In this document: one piece after another, positions 40,941 through 50,140 of the stretch
How the letters are laid out: each line of letters begins with the position of its first letter
Position numbering within the stretch: the first letter of the stretch is position 1
Source of the DNA: Sphingomonas adhaesiva
GTDB taxonomy: Bacteria > Pseudomonadota > Alphaproteobacteria > Sphingomonadales > Sphingomonadaceae
Direction of reading: 5' to 3'
NCBI RefSeq assembly: GCF_036946125.1
Contig: NZ_JAQIJT010000002.1
Coordinates: 1,362,001-1,426,000, forward strand
DNA: 64,000 nucleotides
Program-made: the position numbers and the translations under genes
The notes under the pieces: model-generated
What the model saw: only the letters and a program-made list of their open reading frames with translations
What the model was told of the DNA's origin: nothing
The model's database searches: none

Positions 40941-42435
40941 CGCCGACGCGATCACCGCGCTCGACGCCGGTCGGCCGGCGCTCGTCTGGCGCCGGCGCAT
41001 CGCCGATACGGAAACGCCGGTCGCCGCCGCCCTCAAGCTCATCGAACCGGGCCGCGGCGATTTCCTGCTGGAATCGGTGGAGGGCGGCGCGGTCCGCGGG
41101 CGGCACAGCCTGATCGGCCTCGCCCCCGATCTGGTGCTCCGCGCCAACGGCAACCGGGCCGAGATCAACACCCGCTGGCTCGACGATCGCGACGCCTTCG
41201 TCCCCGCCACGTCCCCGACGCTCGACGCGCTGCGCGATCTGGTCGCGTCGTGCCGGATGGACGTCGCCCCCGAGTTGCCGCGCGCGCTGGCGTGCCTCGT
41301 CGGCTATTTCGGGTACGAGACGATCGGGCTGGTCGAGAAGCTGCCGCAACCCGCGACCGACGCGCTCGGGCTGCCGGACATGATGTTCGTCCGGCCCACC
41401 GTCATCCTCGTCTTCGACCGGCTGGCCGACGCGCTGTTCCTCGTCGCGCCGGTGTGGCCCGACGCGGCCCGCTCGGCCGCGGCGATCGTCGCCGCGGCAG
41501 AGGAACGGCTCGACACCGTCGAGGCGCGTCTGACCTCCGCTGCGCTGCCGCCGCGCGCGCGGATGGATGCAACCACCGACCTGGCGCTCGCTCCCGTCCT
41601 GCCGGCGGGCCGCTACGGCGAAATGGTCGCGGCGGCAAAGGAATATATCGCGGCGGGCGACATCTTTCAGGTCGTGCTGGCGCAGCGCTTCACCGCACCC
41701 TTCCCGCTCCCGGCGTTCGAGCTGTACCGCGCGCTGCGGCGGATCAACCCGTCGCCGTTCCTCTACCATCTCGACCTCCCCGGCTTCGCGCTGACCGGCT
41801 CCAGCCCGGAAATCCTGGTCCGCGCGCGCGACGGCGAGGTGACGATCCGACCGATCGCCGGCACCCGCCCGCGCGGACGCAATGCGGTGGAGGATGCGGC
41901 CAACCGCGATTCGCTGCTCGCCGATCCGAAGGAGCGCGCCGAGCACCTGATGCTGCTCGACCTCGGCCGCAACGACGTCGGCCGCGTCGCCGCAGCCGGC
42001 ACGGTGCAGGTCACCGACAGCTACACGATCGAATTCTACAGCCACGTCATGCACATCGTGTCGAACGTCGTGGGCCGGCTCGACCCGAGGCACGACGCGA
42101 TCGACGCGCTGTTCGCGGGCTTCCCCGCCGGCACCGTCAGCGGCGCGCCGAAGGTCCGCGCGTGCCAGATCATCGCCGAGTTGGAGCCGGAAAAGCGCGG
42201 CGCCTACGCCGGCTGCGTCGGCTATTTCTCGCCCGACGGGTCGATGGATTCCTGCATCGTCCTGCGCACCGCGGTGGTGAAGGACGGTCGAATCCACGTC
42301 CAGGCCGGCGCCGGCATCGTCGCCGACAGCGATCCGGCATCGGAACAGCGCGAGTGCGAGGCGAAGTCCGGCGCGCTCCAGGCCGCCGCGCGCGAGGCGA
42401 TCGTGCAGGCCAGCGCCGCGGGTTTCGGTCAGTAA
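40924..42435 (+). CDS. trpE: Anthranilate synthase component I
   Basis: This 503-residue chorismate-binding enzyme makes anthranilate in tryptophan synthesis together with TrpG. The N-terminal regulatory domain has FLLESVEGGAVRGRHSLIGL, with LLES-type residues that bind feedback Trp. The catalytic half shows DIFQVVLAQRF, NPSPFLYHLDL, GSSPEILVR, RPIAGTRPRG, EHLMLLDLGRNDVGRVA, FPAGTVSGAPKVRA and QAGAGIVADSDP. It starts at GTG 40924 inside the end of the PpiD-like gene. trpG lies about 10 kb away at 52970 with trpD and trpC, so the pathway genes are split. Confidence 0.96.
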   Translation: MAERNNADAITALDAGRPALVWRRRIADTETPVAAALKLIEPGRGDFLLESVEGGAVRGRHSLIGLAPDLVLRANGNRAEINTRWLDDRDAFVPATSPTLDALRDLVASCRMDVAPELPRALACLVGYFGYETIGLVEKLPQPATDALGLPDMMFVRPTVILVFDRLADALFLVAPVWPDAARSAAAIVAAAEERLDTVEARLTSAALPPRARMDATTDLALAPVLPAGRYGEMVAAAKEYIAAGDIFQVVLAQRFTAPFPLPAFELYRALRRINPSPFLYHLDLPGFALTGSSPEILVRARDGEVTIRPIAGTRPRGRNAVEDAANRDSLLADPKERAEHLMLLDLGRNDVGRVAAAGTVQVTDSYTIEFYSHVMHIVSNVVGRLDPRHDAIDALFAGFPAGTVSGAPKVRACQIIAELEPEKRGAYAGCVGYFSPDGSMDSCIVLRTAVVKDGRIHVQAGAGIVADSDPASEQRECEAKSGALQAAAREAIVQASAAGFGQ

Positions 42436-42441
42436 CGGACC

Positions 42442-42516
42442 GTCGTTGCGAGCGTCGCGAAGCAATCCAGGGCGTCCTGATCCGGCGCCGGATCGCTTCG
42501 CTACGCTCGCGATGAC
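42442..42516. repeat. REP-like element, type GTTGCGAGCG..CGAAGCAATCC
   Basis: GTCGTTGCGAGCGTCGCGAA (42442-) pairs imperfectly with TTCGCTACGCTCGCGATGAC (-42516), around a GGCGCC-centred middle. This is a different family from the two CCGTCATCC elements. It follows trpE directly. Confidence 0.8.
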
Positions 42517-42537
42517 TCAATCACCGCATCGACGCGA

Positions 42538-42738
42538 TCACCGCATCCGCCGCCCGAGCAGCACCATCAGCAATCCGGCGACCGCCAGCGCGGCGCCGTA
42601 ATCCGCCCATACCCGCTGGTCGAGCATGAAGCTCGATTGGGGCCAGTGGACATACCCCAGCCCCTGCCCGATCCACAGCAACCCGGTGAGCGTCAGCATG
42701 ACGCCCACCGCGATCAGGATCGGGCGGAGCCGCCGCAC
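42538..42738 (-). CDS. Small two-helix membrane protein of unknown function
   Basis: The product has 66 residues. Two hydrophobic helices are visible, about 6-24 (PILIAVGVMLTLTGLLWIG) and 44-61 (WADYGAALAVAGLLMVLLG), with a short loop containing HWPQSSFMLDQR between them and a basic C-terminus (GRRMR). It starts only 3 nt after the gltA stop on the same strand, so it is the last gene of gltX-gltA. I do not recognise a function; similar short proteins with a 'G-W-I-G-Q-G' end of the first helix are common in this group. Confidence 0.72.
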   Translation of the reverse strand: MRRLRPILIAVGVMLTLTGLLWIGQGLGYVHWPQSSFMLDQRVWADYGAALAVAGLLMVLLGRRMR

Positions 42739-42741
42739 GCC

Positions 42742-44025
42742 TCAGCGCTGCGCGACGGGGACGTAGGGGCGCTGCGTCGGGCCGGTGTACAGCTGACGCG
42801 GACGGCCGATCTTCTGGTCGGGATCGGTAATCATCTCGTTCCACTGCGCCACCCAGCCGACCGTGCGCGCCAGCGCGAACAGCACGGTGAACATGCTGGT
42901 CGGGAAGCCGATTGCCGACAGGATCACGCCGGAATAGAAATCGACGTTCGGGAACAGCTTCTTCTCGACGAAATATTCGTCATTCAGCGCGATCTCTTCC
43001 AGTCGCAGCGCCGTCTCGAACAGCGGATCCTGCACGTTCAGCGCCTCGAACACCTCGCGCACCGTCTTCTGCATCACGGTCGCGCGCGGATCGTAGTTCT
43101 TGTAGACGCGGTGTCCGAAGCCCATCAGGCGGAACGGGTCGTTCTTGTCCTTGGCGCGCGCGATATATTCCGGGATCTTGTCCGGCGTGCCGATCTCGCG
43201 CAGCATGTTGAGCGCCGCCTCGTTCGCGCCGCCATGCGCCGGTCCCCACAGGCACGCGATGCCGGCCGCGATGCACGCGAACGGATTGGCGCCCGACGAA
43301 CCCGCCAGACGCACGGTCGAGGTCGACGCATTCTGCTCGTGATCGGCGTGCAGGATGAAGATGCGATCCATCGCCCGCTCGACCGCCGGATTCACCTCGT
43401 ACGGCTCGGCGGGAACCCCGAACGTCATGCGCAGGAAATTGCCGGTGTAGCTGAGCGAATTGTCCGGATACAGGAACGGCTGCCCGACACTGTACTTGTA
43501 CGCCATCGCCGCGATCGTCGGCATCTTCGCGATCAGCCGGTGCGACGCGATCATGCGCTGCTGCGGGTCGTGGATGTCGGTCGAATCGTGATAGAAGGCC
43601 GACAGCGCGCCGACGACGCCGCACATGATCGCCATCGGGTGCGCGTCGCGGCGGAAGCCGCGGAAGAACTGCGCCAGCTGCTCGTGCACCATCGTATGGC
43701 GGCTGATCGTCCAGCTGAACTTGTCGAGCTCGTCCTTCGTCGGCAGCTCGCCGTTCAGCAGCAGGTAGCATACCTCCATGAAGCTGGACTGCTCGGCCAG
43801 CTCGCCGATCGGATAGCCGCGGTGCAGGAGAACGCCCTCGTCGCCGTCGATATAGGTCAGCGTCGACTGGCACGACGCGGTCGAGGTGAAGCCGGGGTCG
43901 TAGGTGAACGCACCCGTCTGCGCATACAGCTTGCGGATGTCGACCACGTCGGGCCCGACCGAACCGGACAGCACCGGATAGTCGTGCTCCTTGCCCGAAA
44001 GCGAGAACTTGGCGGCTTCGGTCAT
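42742..44025 (-). CDS. gltA: Citrate synthase
   Basis: This 427-residue enzyme condenses acetyl-CoA and oxaloacetate at the entry of the citric acid cycle. It is the long, hexameric Gram-negative type. Motifs include LTYIDGDEGVLLHRGYPIGE, the His-bearing GPAHGGANEAALNML, GFGHRVYKNYDPRA and the final RPRQLYTGPTQRPYV. The ATG at 44025 has AGGAG 5 nt before it and was chosen over a start five codons earlier. It is 11 nt downstream of gltX on the same strand, so they are probably one operon. Confidence 0.97.
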   Translation of the reverse strand: MTEAAKFSLSGKEHDYPVLSGSVGPDVVDIRKLYAQTGAFTYDPGFTSTASCQSTLTYIDGDEGVLLHRGYPIGELAEQSSFMEVCYLLLNGELPTKDELDKFSWTISRHTMVHEQLAQFFRGFRRDAHPMAIMCGVVGALSAFYHDSTDIHDPQQRMIASHRLIAKMPTIAAMAYKYSVGQPFLYPDNSLSYTGNFLRMTFGVPAEPYEVNPAVERAMDRIFILHADHEQNASTSTVRLAGSSGANPFACIAAGIACLWGPAHGGANEAALNMLREIGTPDKIPEYIARAKDKNDPFRLMGFGHRVYKNYDPRATVMQKTVREVFEALNVQDPLFETALRLEEIALNDEYFVEKKLFPNVDFYSGVILSAIGFPTSMFTVLFALARTVGWVAQWNEMITDPDQKIGRPRQLYTGPTQRPYVPVAQR

Positions 44026-44036
44026 GTCGTCTCCTG

Positions 44037-45476
44037 TCATTCCCCGCGGGGCATATGGTCGGCGATCCGTGCCAGGCTTTCCTCGCGCCCTAGAAGGACG
44101 AGTACGTCGAAGATGCCGGGCGACGTCTTGCGTCCGGTGAGGGCGACGCGGAGCGGCTGGGCGACCTGACCGAGCTTGACGCCCGCATCCTCCGCCACCT
44201 GCCGCACCGCAGCTTCGGTGCTCTCCGTATCCCAGTTGTGCACCGCGTCAAGCGCGCTGTGCAGCCGTACGAGCAAGGCGGGCGCCGCACCCGCCAGCAG
44301 CGGTGCCGCCGCCTCGTCGATCGCGAGCGGGCGCGATGCGAAGAGGAAGGCGGCGCCATCGGCCAGTTCGTTCAGATTGGCGGCGCGCGGCTTCAGCGCG
44401 GGCATCGCCGCGCGCAGGATCGAACGCCGGGTATCGTCGGAGGCGAACTCCAGGCGCGCCGCCACCAGATCCGCCAGCCGCGCATCGTCGCTGGCGCGGA
44501 TATAGTGGCCGTTCAGGTTCTCCAGCTTCTTGATGTCGAACCGGCTCGGCGACTTGCCGACCGAATCGAGCTCGAACCAGCGGATCGCCTCCTCGCGCGC
44601 GATGATCTCGTCGTCGCCATGCCCCCAGCCCAGCCGCAGCAGGTAATTGCCCAGCGCCTCGGGCAGGATGCCCATCTCGTCGCGATACGCCTCGATCCCG
44701 ACCGCGCCGTGCCGCTTCGACAGCTTGGCGCCGTCCGGCCCGTGGATCAGCGGGATGTGCGCATAGACCGGCTCGGGCCAGCCGTTCGCGCGATAGATCG
44801 GCAATTGCCGGAATGCGTTGTTCAGATGGTCGTCGCCGCGGATGACGTGGGTCACCCCCATGTCATGGTCGTCGACCACCACCGCGAGCATATAGGTGGG
44901 CGTGCCGTCGGAACGCAGCAGGACCAGGTCGTCCAGCTCCGCATTCTGCACCGTCACCTCGCCCTGGACGCGGTCGTGGATCGTCGTCGCGCCCTCGCTA
45001 GGCGCGCGCAGCCGCACGACATAGGGCTTGTCCGCCGGCCAGTCGGTCCGCTCCCTCCACGGCGAGCGGATGCGCAACGGCTTCTTCGCCGCCTGCGCTT
45101 CCTCGCGCATCGCGGCCAGCTCCTCGTTCGTCAGGTAGCAGCGATAGGCGTGCCCGCCCTCCACCATCGCGCGCGCCACCTCGGCATGCCGCTCCGCGCG
45201 CGCGAACTGGTAGACCTCCTCGCCGTCCCAATCGAGGCCCAGCCAGCGCATCCCCTCCAGGATCGCGTCGATCGCAGGCTGGGTCGAGCGCGCGCGATCG
45301 GTATCCTCGATCCGCAGCAGGAACGTGCCGCCGTGATGGCGCGCGAACAGCAGGTTGAACAGCGCGGTGCGCGCGCCGCCGATGTGCAGGAAGCCGGTGG
45401 GCGACGGCGCGAAGCGCGTCACGACGCGGCCGGTCTTGGGGGCCGTTGCGGTCGAAGGATTATCGGTTGCGCTCAC
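44037..45476 (-). CDS. gltX: Glutamate-tRNA ligase
   Basis: This 479-residue class I aminoacyl-tRNA synthetase charges tRNA-Glu (and in many alphaproteobacteria tRNA-Gln, later amidated). The HIGH-type motif is FAPSPTGFLHIGGARTALFN and the KMSKS-type is DGAKLSKRHGAVG. The GTG at 45476 starts two dozen residues before the first motif and has GGGAG about 9 nt before it; the far longer frame runs antisense across comEC and was rejected. It is divergent from comEC with only 6 nt between the start codons, so their promoters must overlap. Confidence 0.95.
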   Translation of the reverse strand: MSATDNPSTATAPKTGRVVTRFAPSPTGFLHIGGARTALFNLLFARHHGGTFLLRIEDTDRARSTQPAIDAILEGMRWLGLDWDGEEVYQFARAERHAEVARAMVEGGHAYRCYLTNEELAAMREEAQAAKKPLRIRSPWRERTDWPADKPYVVRLRAPSEGATTIHDRVQGEVTVQNAELDDLVLLRSDGTPTYMLAVVVDDHDMGVTHVIRGDDHLNNAFRQLPIYRANGWPEPVYAHIPLIHGPDGAKLSKRHGAVGIEAYRDEMGILPEALGNYLLRLGWGHGDDEIIAREEAIRWFELDSVGKSPSRFDIKKLENLNGHYIRASDDARLADLVAARLEFASDDTRRSILRAAMPALKPRAANLNELADGAAFLFASRPLAIDEAAAPLLAGAAPALLVRLHSALDAVHNWDTESTEAAVRQVAEDAGVKLGQVAQPLRVALTGRKTSPGIFDVLVLLGREESLARIADHMPRGE

Positions 45477-45482
45477 GCGCGC

Positions 45483-47741
45483 ATGCTCCCAGTCTGGAAA
45501 AACGCCATGGCCAGTATCGCCGCGCCCGCCCCTAGCAAAGCCGCGCGCGTGCGACAAACGGTGCGCGTCGCGCGCGATCGCTGCGAGCGCTGGCTGGAGG
45601 CGGAACGCGACCAGCTGGTGCTGTGGCTGCCCGTGATGCTCGGCGCGGGGGCGGCGGCGTGGTTCGTCCTTCCGCAGACGCGTGACTGGATCGTGGCGCT
45701 GCTGTGCGCGGCAGCGGTCGCGGCGGGGGCGATGGCGGCCGGACGCGGCGGTCGCGCCGCGGTGGCCGTGGCGACGGCGGCGGCGATGGTCGCGCTGGGC
45801 CTGACGCTCGCCTGGACCCGCGCCGAGCGTGTCGCCGCGCCCGTTCTCGCTCGGCCGGTGGTGGCGACGCTGTCGGGCCGTGTCGTTCGCATCGAGCCGT
45901 TGCCCGCCCGCGAGCTGACGCGCGTCACGCTCGACCGGCTGCGCTGGCAGGAGGCGCCCGATCCCGCCCCGGTCCGTATCCGCGTGAACCTGCCGAGCGA
46001 TGTCACTCCCGCCGGGCTGACCGCGGGGGCGACGCTCGGCCTTCGCGCCCGCCTGATGCCGCCGCCCGCGCCCGCCGTGCCCGGCGCCTATGACTTCGCC
46101 CGCGTCGCGTGGTTCGACGGCATCGGCGCGACCGGGCGCGGCTTCGCCCCGATCGCGATCGTGTCGCCGGGCGCAAGCGACTCCGGCGTGCGGCAGCGGT
46201 TGACCACGCACATCCAGTCGCGCTTGCCCGGCAGCGCGGGCGGGATCGCCGCCGCGCTCGCCACCGGCGACACCGGCGCCATTGCCGAGGACGATGCGGA
46301 GGCGATGCGCCGCGCCGGCCTCGCGCACCTGCTGTCGGTCAGCGGGCTGCACATCACCGCCGCGGTCGGGATCGTCATGTGGCTCGCGATGCGGTTGCTG
46401 GCATTGTGGCCGCGGCTTGCGCTCACGGGACGCATTCCCCTGCTCGCCGCCGCGCTCGGGGCGCTCGCCGCGATCGGCTACACCTGGATCACGGGCGCAC
46501 AGGTACCGACGATCCGCAGCTGCGTCGCGGCGCTGATGGTTCTGACCGCGCTGGCGCTGGGGCGCGAGGCGGTGACGCTGCGGCTGGTGGCGGTGGGCGC
46601 GCTGGTCGTGCTGCTGGTCTGGCCGGAGGCGATCGTCAGCCCCAGCTTCCAGCTGTCGTTCGCCGCGGTCACCGCGATCATCGCCCTCCACGAGCATCCG
46701 CGGGTCCGCGCGACGCTCCTCCCACGTGACGAGGGGTGGGCGCGAAAGCTCGCGCGGCACCTCGCCGCGCTGCTGCTGACGGGGGTCGTCGTCGAGGTCG
46801 CGCTGATGCCGATCGCGGCCTATCATTTTCACAAGGCGGGACTGTTCGGCGCGCTGGCCAATATCGTCGCGATCCCGCTGACGACGTTCGTCGTGATGCC
46901 CGCCGAAGCGATCGCGCTCCTGCTCGACGCCGTCGGGCTCGGCTGGCCGGCGTGGCGCGTGACCGAGGCCGCGACGAACCTGCTGCTGTGGATCGCGCGG
47001 ACGGTCGCGGCCTTGCCCGGCGCGGTGACCGCGCTGCCGCAGATGCCGCCGGCGGCGTTCGGCCTGATGGTCGCGGGCGGTCTGTGGATTGCGCTGTGGC
47101 GCACGCGGTGGCGCCGCGCGGGGATCGTCCCGCTGGCCGCGGGGGCTGCCTGGGCCTTGCTGATCCCCGCCCCCGACCTGATCGTCAGCGGCGACGGGCG
47201 TCATCTGGCGTGGCGCGACGCCGCCGGGGGCCTCTCGATCCTGCGCGATCGCACCGGCGACTATATGCGCGACACGCTGGCGCAGGGTGCGGGCCTGGAC
47301 GGCGAGCCGGCGCTGCTGTCCGACACGCCGGGCGCGCGCTGCAACCGCGACCTCTGCTCGATGGAGCGCGTCGCCGGCGACCGGCGCTGGCGGGTTCTGG
47401 CGACCCGCAGCGGCTATCTGATCCCGACGATGCTGCTGATCCCCCGATGTGCCGCCGCGGACGTGGTGGTCAGCGACCGGCGCCTGCCCCGCCGTTGTCG
47501 GGCGCGCTGGCTGACGCTCGATCGCACCGCACTGACGCGCACCGGAGGGATCGCGATCACCTTCGCCACCGCACGCGCGACGACCGTCAACACGGCCGGC
47601 GACGAACATCCGTGGCGACGCACGGAGATCGACTATCGCCCGTCGTCACCACGGCAAACGCCCGGCATCACGGCATCCCGCGCCGCTTCATCGCGGCATC
47701 CCGCTGGTGTGGCGCGTCCCCCCTCGCCCCCTCAATCGTAG
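45483..47741 (+). CDS. comEC: ComEC/Rec2-type DNA-uptake channel protein
   Basis: The 752-residue membrane protein belongs to the ComEC family, which carries single-stranded DNA across the inner membrane during transformation. The N-terminal part shows hydrophobic helices and a DUF4131-like OB region (about 90-200; LSGRVVRIEPLPARELTRV). The central competence domain has LAHLLSVSGLHITAAVGIVM, TWITGAQVPTIRSCVAALMV and IVSPSFQLSFAAVTAI. A metallo-beta-lactamase-like C-terminal domain is missing; the tail instead ends in a Pro/Ser-rich stretch. ATG 45483 or 45507 may be used. It converges on lexA with a 10-nt overlap. Confidence 0.9.
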   Translation: MLPVWKNAMASIAAPAPSKAARVRQTVRVARDRCERWLEAERDQLVLWLPVMLGAGAAAWFVLPQTRDWIVALLCAAAVAAGAMAAGRGGRAAVAVATAAAMVALGLTLAWTRAERVAAPVLARPVVATLSGRVVRIEPLPARELTRVTLDRLRWQEAPDPAPVRIRVNLPSDVTPAGLTAGATLGLRARLMPPPAPAVPGAYDFARVAWFDGIGATGRGFAPIAIVSPGASDSGVRQRLTTHIQSRLPGSAGGIAAALATGDTGAIAEDDAEAMRRAGLAHLLSVSGLHITAAVGIVMWLAMRLLALWPRLALTGRIPLLAAALGALAAIGYTWITGAQVPTIRSCVAALMVLTALALGREAVTLRLVAVGALVVLLVWPEAIVSPSFQLSFAAVTAIIALHEHPRVRATLLPRDEGWARKLARHLAALLLTGVVVEVALMPIAAYHFHKAGLFGALANIVAIPLTTFVVMPAEAIALLLDAVGLGWPAWRVTEAATNLLLWIARTVAALPGAVTALPQMPPAAFGLMVAGGLWIALWRTRWRRAGIVPLAAGAAWALLIPAPDLIVSGDGRHLAWRDAAGGLSILRDRTGDYMRDTLAQGAGLDGEPALLSDTPGARCNRDLCSMERVAGDRRWRVLATRSGYLIPTMLLIPRCAAADVVVSDRRLPRRCRARWLTLDRTALTRTGGIAITFATARATTVNTAGDEHPWRRTEIDYRPSSPRQTPGITASRAASSRHPAGVARPPSPPQS

Positions 47742-48394
47742 CGACGCAGCAGACCCGCCAGCTTGCCCTGGACCCGCACCTGCGCGGGCGCGTAGCGTTG
47801 CGGATCGTAGGAGCGGTTCGCCGGGTCGAGCCGCACCATCGCGCCCTCCCGACGGAAATATTTGAGCGTGGCCTCGCTCTCCTCGATCAGTGCGACCACG
47901 ATCTCCCCGTCGTGCGCCACGTCCTGCCGCCGGATCAGCGCATAGTCGCCGTCGAAGATTCCCGCCTCGACCATCGAATCGCCCGATACCTCCAGCGCGA
48001 AATGCTCGCCGCTGCCCAGCAGCGCCGCCGGTACCGGCAGGGTGGTCGACCCCTCGAACGCCTCGATCGGGACACCCGCGGCGATGCGGCCGTGGAGCGG
48101 GATTTCGATCACGTCGTTCGCGGGCTCGGGAACCGCGCGCCGGGGCGACGCCGCGACCGGCGCGCGCTTCGCATCGGCGCGCTCGGGCGACTTCAGCACC
48201 TCCAGCGCACGCGCGCGGTTCGGCAGGCGGCGCAGATACCCCCGCTCCTCCAGCGCGCTGATGAGGCGGTGGACACCGGACTTGCTCTTCAGCTCGAGCG
48301 CGTCCTTCATCTCCTCGAACGACGGCGAGACGCCGCTTTCGTTCAAGCGGTCCTGAATGAAGCAGATCAGCTCGTGCTGCTTTCGCGTCAGCAT
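47732..48394 (-). CDS. lexA: LexA SOS repressor
   Basis: This 220-residue repressor of the DNA-damage response cuts itself when RecA is activated. The N-terminal winged helix is MLTRKQHELICFIQDRL with SPSFEEMKDALELKSKSGVH, and the linker carries the scissile Ala-Gly in GRIAAGVPIEAF. The catalytic Ser is in LEVSGDSMVEAGI and the Lys in EATLKYFRREG. A run of three LexA half-sites stands 23-48 nt upstream of the start codon, indicating autoregulation. The linker is slightly long, as in other alphaproteobacteria. Confidence 0.97.
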   Translation of the reverse strand: MLTRKQHELICFIQDRLNESGVSPSFEEMKDALELKSKSGVHRLISALEERGYLRRLPNRARALEVLKSPERADAKRAPVAASPRRAVPEPANDVIEIPLHGRIAAGVPIEAFEGSTTLPVPAALLGSGEHFALEVSGDSMVEAGIFDGDYALIRRQDVAHDGEIVVALIEESEATLKYFRREGAMVRLDPANRSYDPQRYAPAQVRVQGKLAGLLRRYD

Positions 48395-48416
48395 GTGCCT
48401 GTTCCCCTGAAGGTGC

Positions 48417-48442
48417 GAACGGATTGCGAACCTTTAAGGAAC
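48417..48442 (-). promoter_or_regulatory. LexA operator with three tandem GTTC half-sites
   Basis: On the coding strand the sequence is GTTC-N7-GTTC-N7-GTTC: GTTC CTTAAAG GTTC GCAATCC GTTC. GTTC-N7-GTTC is the known alphaproteobacterial LexA box. Three evenly spaced half-sites make two overlapping boxes (48428-48442 and 48417-48431), 23 nt before the lexA start. Confidence 0.85.
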
Positions 48443-48455
48443 GATTGTGGTTGCG

Positions 48456-49637
48456 TCAAGCAAGCATCAGCACTTCCGCCGAGTCGCCAGCGCGCGCCGG
48501 CGCGGCTCCGGCGGGGCGCACGATCAGGCACGACGCGCGCGACAGCGTGCGCAGCATCGAACTGTCTTGAATCGCAGAGGCATAGGCGCGCCCGTCGCGC
48601 AGGACCGCGCGCAGATAGTCGGTACGCTCGTTGTTGGCGGGCAGATCCTCCCCCAGCACCGCGCGCGTCGTCACCGGATACGGATCGCGCGCGCCCGCCA
48701 GATGCGCCACCAGCGGCCGCACGAAGAGCAGCGCGGTGACGAACGCCGACACCGGATTGCCCGGCAGCCCGACCACCGCCATCCCGTCCGCGCGGCGACC
48801 CGCGAGCATCGGCTTGCCCGGGCGCAGCGCGATCCGCCAGAAGTCGAGCGTCACCCCCGCCCCCTCCAGCGCCGGCCGCACCAGATCATGGTCGCCCACC
48901 GACGCCCCGCCCGTCGTCACCAGCACGTCCGCCGCGACATCGGCGAAGGCGCGCGTCAGCACGTCCAGCCGGTCGGGCAATATTCCCAGATCGACGATCT
49001 CGACCGGCAGGGCCGCGAGCAGCGCGCGCAGCAGCAGCCGGTTCGACTCGGGCAGCGCATCCCCCGCCTCCCCGCCCGGCTCGACCAGCTCGTCCCCGGT
49101 CGCCGCCAGCGCGACGCGCACGCGGCGCGCGACCGTCACCCGCCCCGCCCCGCCGGTCGCCGCCACGGCCAGCCGCGCCGCGGTCAGCCGCTCGCCGGCC
49201 TCGACCAGCACGTCGCCCTGCGTGAAATCCAGCCCGCGCCGCCGCACGTTGCGCCCCGCATGCGCCGGCCCCTCCCCGTCCAGCGCCAGCAGGTCGCCGT
49301 CCCGACGCGCCTCCTCCTGCACCAGCACCGTATCCGCCCCGGCGGGCATCGCCGCGCCGGTGAAGATCCGCACCGCCTCACCCGCCGACACCGTGCCCGC
49401 GAACGCCGCGCCCGCGGCGCTTTCCCCGATCACTCGCAGCGATCCGCCGAGGTCCGCGAACCGCAGCGCATAGCCGTCCATCGCCGACAGATCGCACGAC
49501 GGCTGCGTCCGCCGTGCCACGACCGGCACCAGCGACCAGCGCCCGATCGCCTCGATCAGCGACACCGTCTCCGCCGCCACGGGCGTCCCGAGCGCGAGGA
49601 CGCGGGCCTGGGCCTCGGCAACGGGTAGAAGGGACAT
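48456..49637 (-). CDS. moeA: Molybdopterin molybdenumtransferase MoeA
   Basis: This 393-residue enzyme inserts molybdate into adenylylated molybdopterin. Typical stretches are RTQPSCDLSAMDGYALRFAD, VRIFTGAAMPAGADTVLVQE, VALAATGDELVEPG, VLVTTGGASVGDHDLVRPAL and VGLPGNPVSAFVTALLFVRP, with the substrate-binding SMLRTLSRASCLIV near the C-terminus. ATG 49637 was chosen because the frame before it encodes a Pro-rich leader antisense to the next gene's promoter. It is the partner of moaC 0.5 kb away in the molybdenum-cofactor pathway, and its stop lies only 14 nt from the LexA operator. Confidence 0.95.
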   Translation of the reverse strand: MSLLPVAEAQARVLALGTPVAAETVSLIEAIGRWSLVPVVARRTQPSCDLSAMDGYALRFADLGGSLRVIGESAAGAAFAGTVSAGEAVRIFTGAAMPAGADTVLVQEEARRDGDLLALDGEGPAHAGRNVRRRGLDFTQGDVLVEAGERLTAARLAVAATGGAGRVTVARRVRVALAATGDELVEPGGEAGDALPESNRLLLRALLAALPVEIVDLGILPDRLDVLTRAFADVAADVLVTTGGASVGDHDLVRPALEGAGVTLDFWRIALRPGKPMLAGRRADGMAVVGLPGNPVSAFVTALLFVRPLVAHLAGARDPYPVTTRAVLGEDLPANNERTDYLRAVLRDGRAYASAIQDSSMLRTLSRASCLIVRPAGAAPARAGDSAEVLMLA

Positions 49638-49705
49638 GGCGGGTCGATCGATCGTGGACGGGGTCCCGCCTTGCGGCGCGGCGCGTGGCGGATCAAGAGG
49701 CATGG

Positions 49706-50140
49706 ATGGATCGCACGGGGAACACCATCATGGGATCGAAGGACAGCGCCTATACCCGCGCCCGGGTGCTCCGGCTCATCTACGCGCTGTGCCTCGCGGG
49801 CGCGACGTACAATCATGCGGCCGCGATCTACCGGCATGGCTGGCTGTGGGATTACGGCGGCTATCCGCGCGTCAGCACCACCTTCTGGACCGCGCTGGGC
49901 GTGCTCGATCCGCTGGCGATCGTCCTGCTGTTCGTCCGGCCGCGCTGGGGCGTGGCGATGACGGTCGCGATCATCGTCGCGGACGTGGCGCACAATCTGG
50001 TCATCGCGCACCTCTATTTCCCGCCGCTGCTGCGCGCGCTCGCGACGGTGCCCAGCCCCGCGATGCAGGTCGCCTTCATGATCTTCGTGCTGTTCACCTG
50101 CCGGATGGCGGCGCTGGTCCGCCCGCGCCGGGCGACCTAG
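49706..50140 (+). CDS. Integral membrane protein of unknown function
   Basis: The product has 144 residues from ATG 49706 (AAGAGG about 6 nt before it); ATG 49730 is an alternative. Four hydrophobic helices are visible, near RLIYALCLAGATYNHAA, TTFWTALGVLDPLAIVLLFV, GVAMTVAIIVADVAHNLVI and VAFMIFVLFTCRMAALV. The His, Asp and Tyr residues inside the helices (NHAA, DVAHNL, YGGYPRVSTTFW) are features of a small conserved family I cannot name. It is divergent from moeA and its end overlaps moaC by 4 nt, an insertion into an otherwise usual moaC-moeA neighbourhood. Confidence 0.75.
   Translation: MDRTGNTIMGSKDSAYTRARVLRLIYALCLAGATYNHAAAIYRHGWLWDYGGYPRVSTTFWTALGVLDPLAIVLLFVRPRWGVAMTVAIIVADVAHNLVIAHLYFPPLLRALATVPSPAMQVAFMIFVLFTCRMAALVRPRRAT

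Noticed and set aside
45477..47609. Long N-terminal extension of gltX
   Set aside because: Antisense to comEC; the gltX product has a normal length from GTG 45476.
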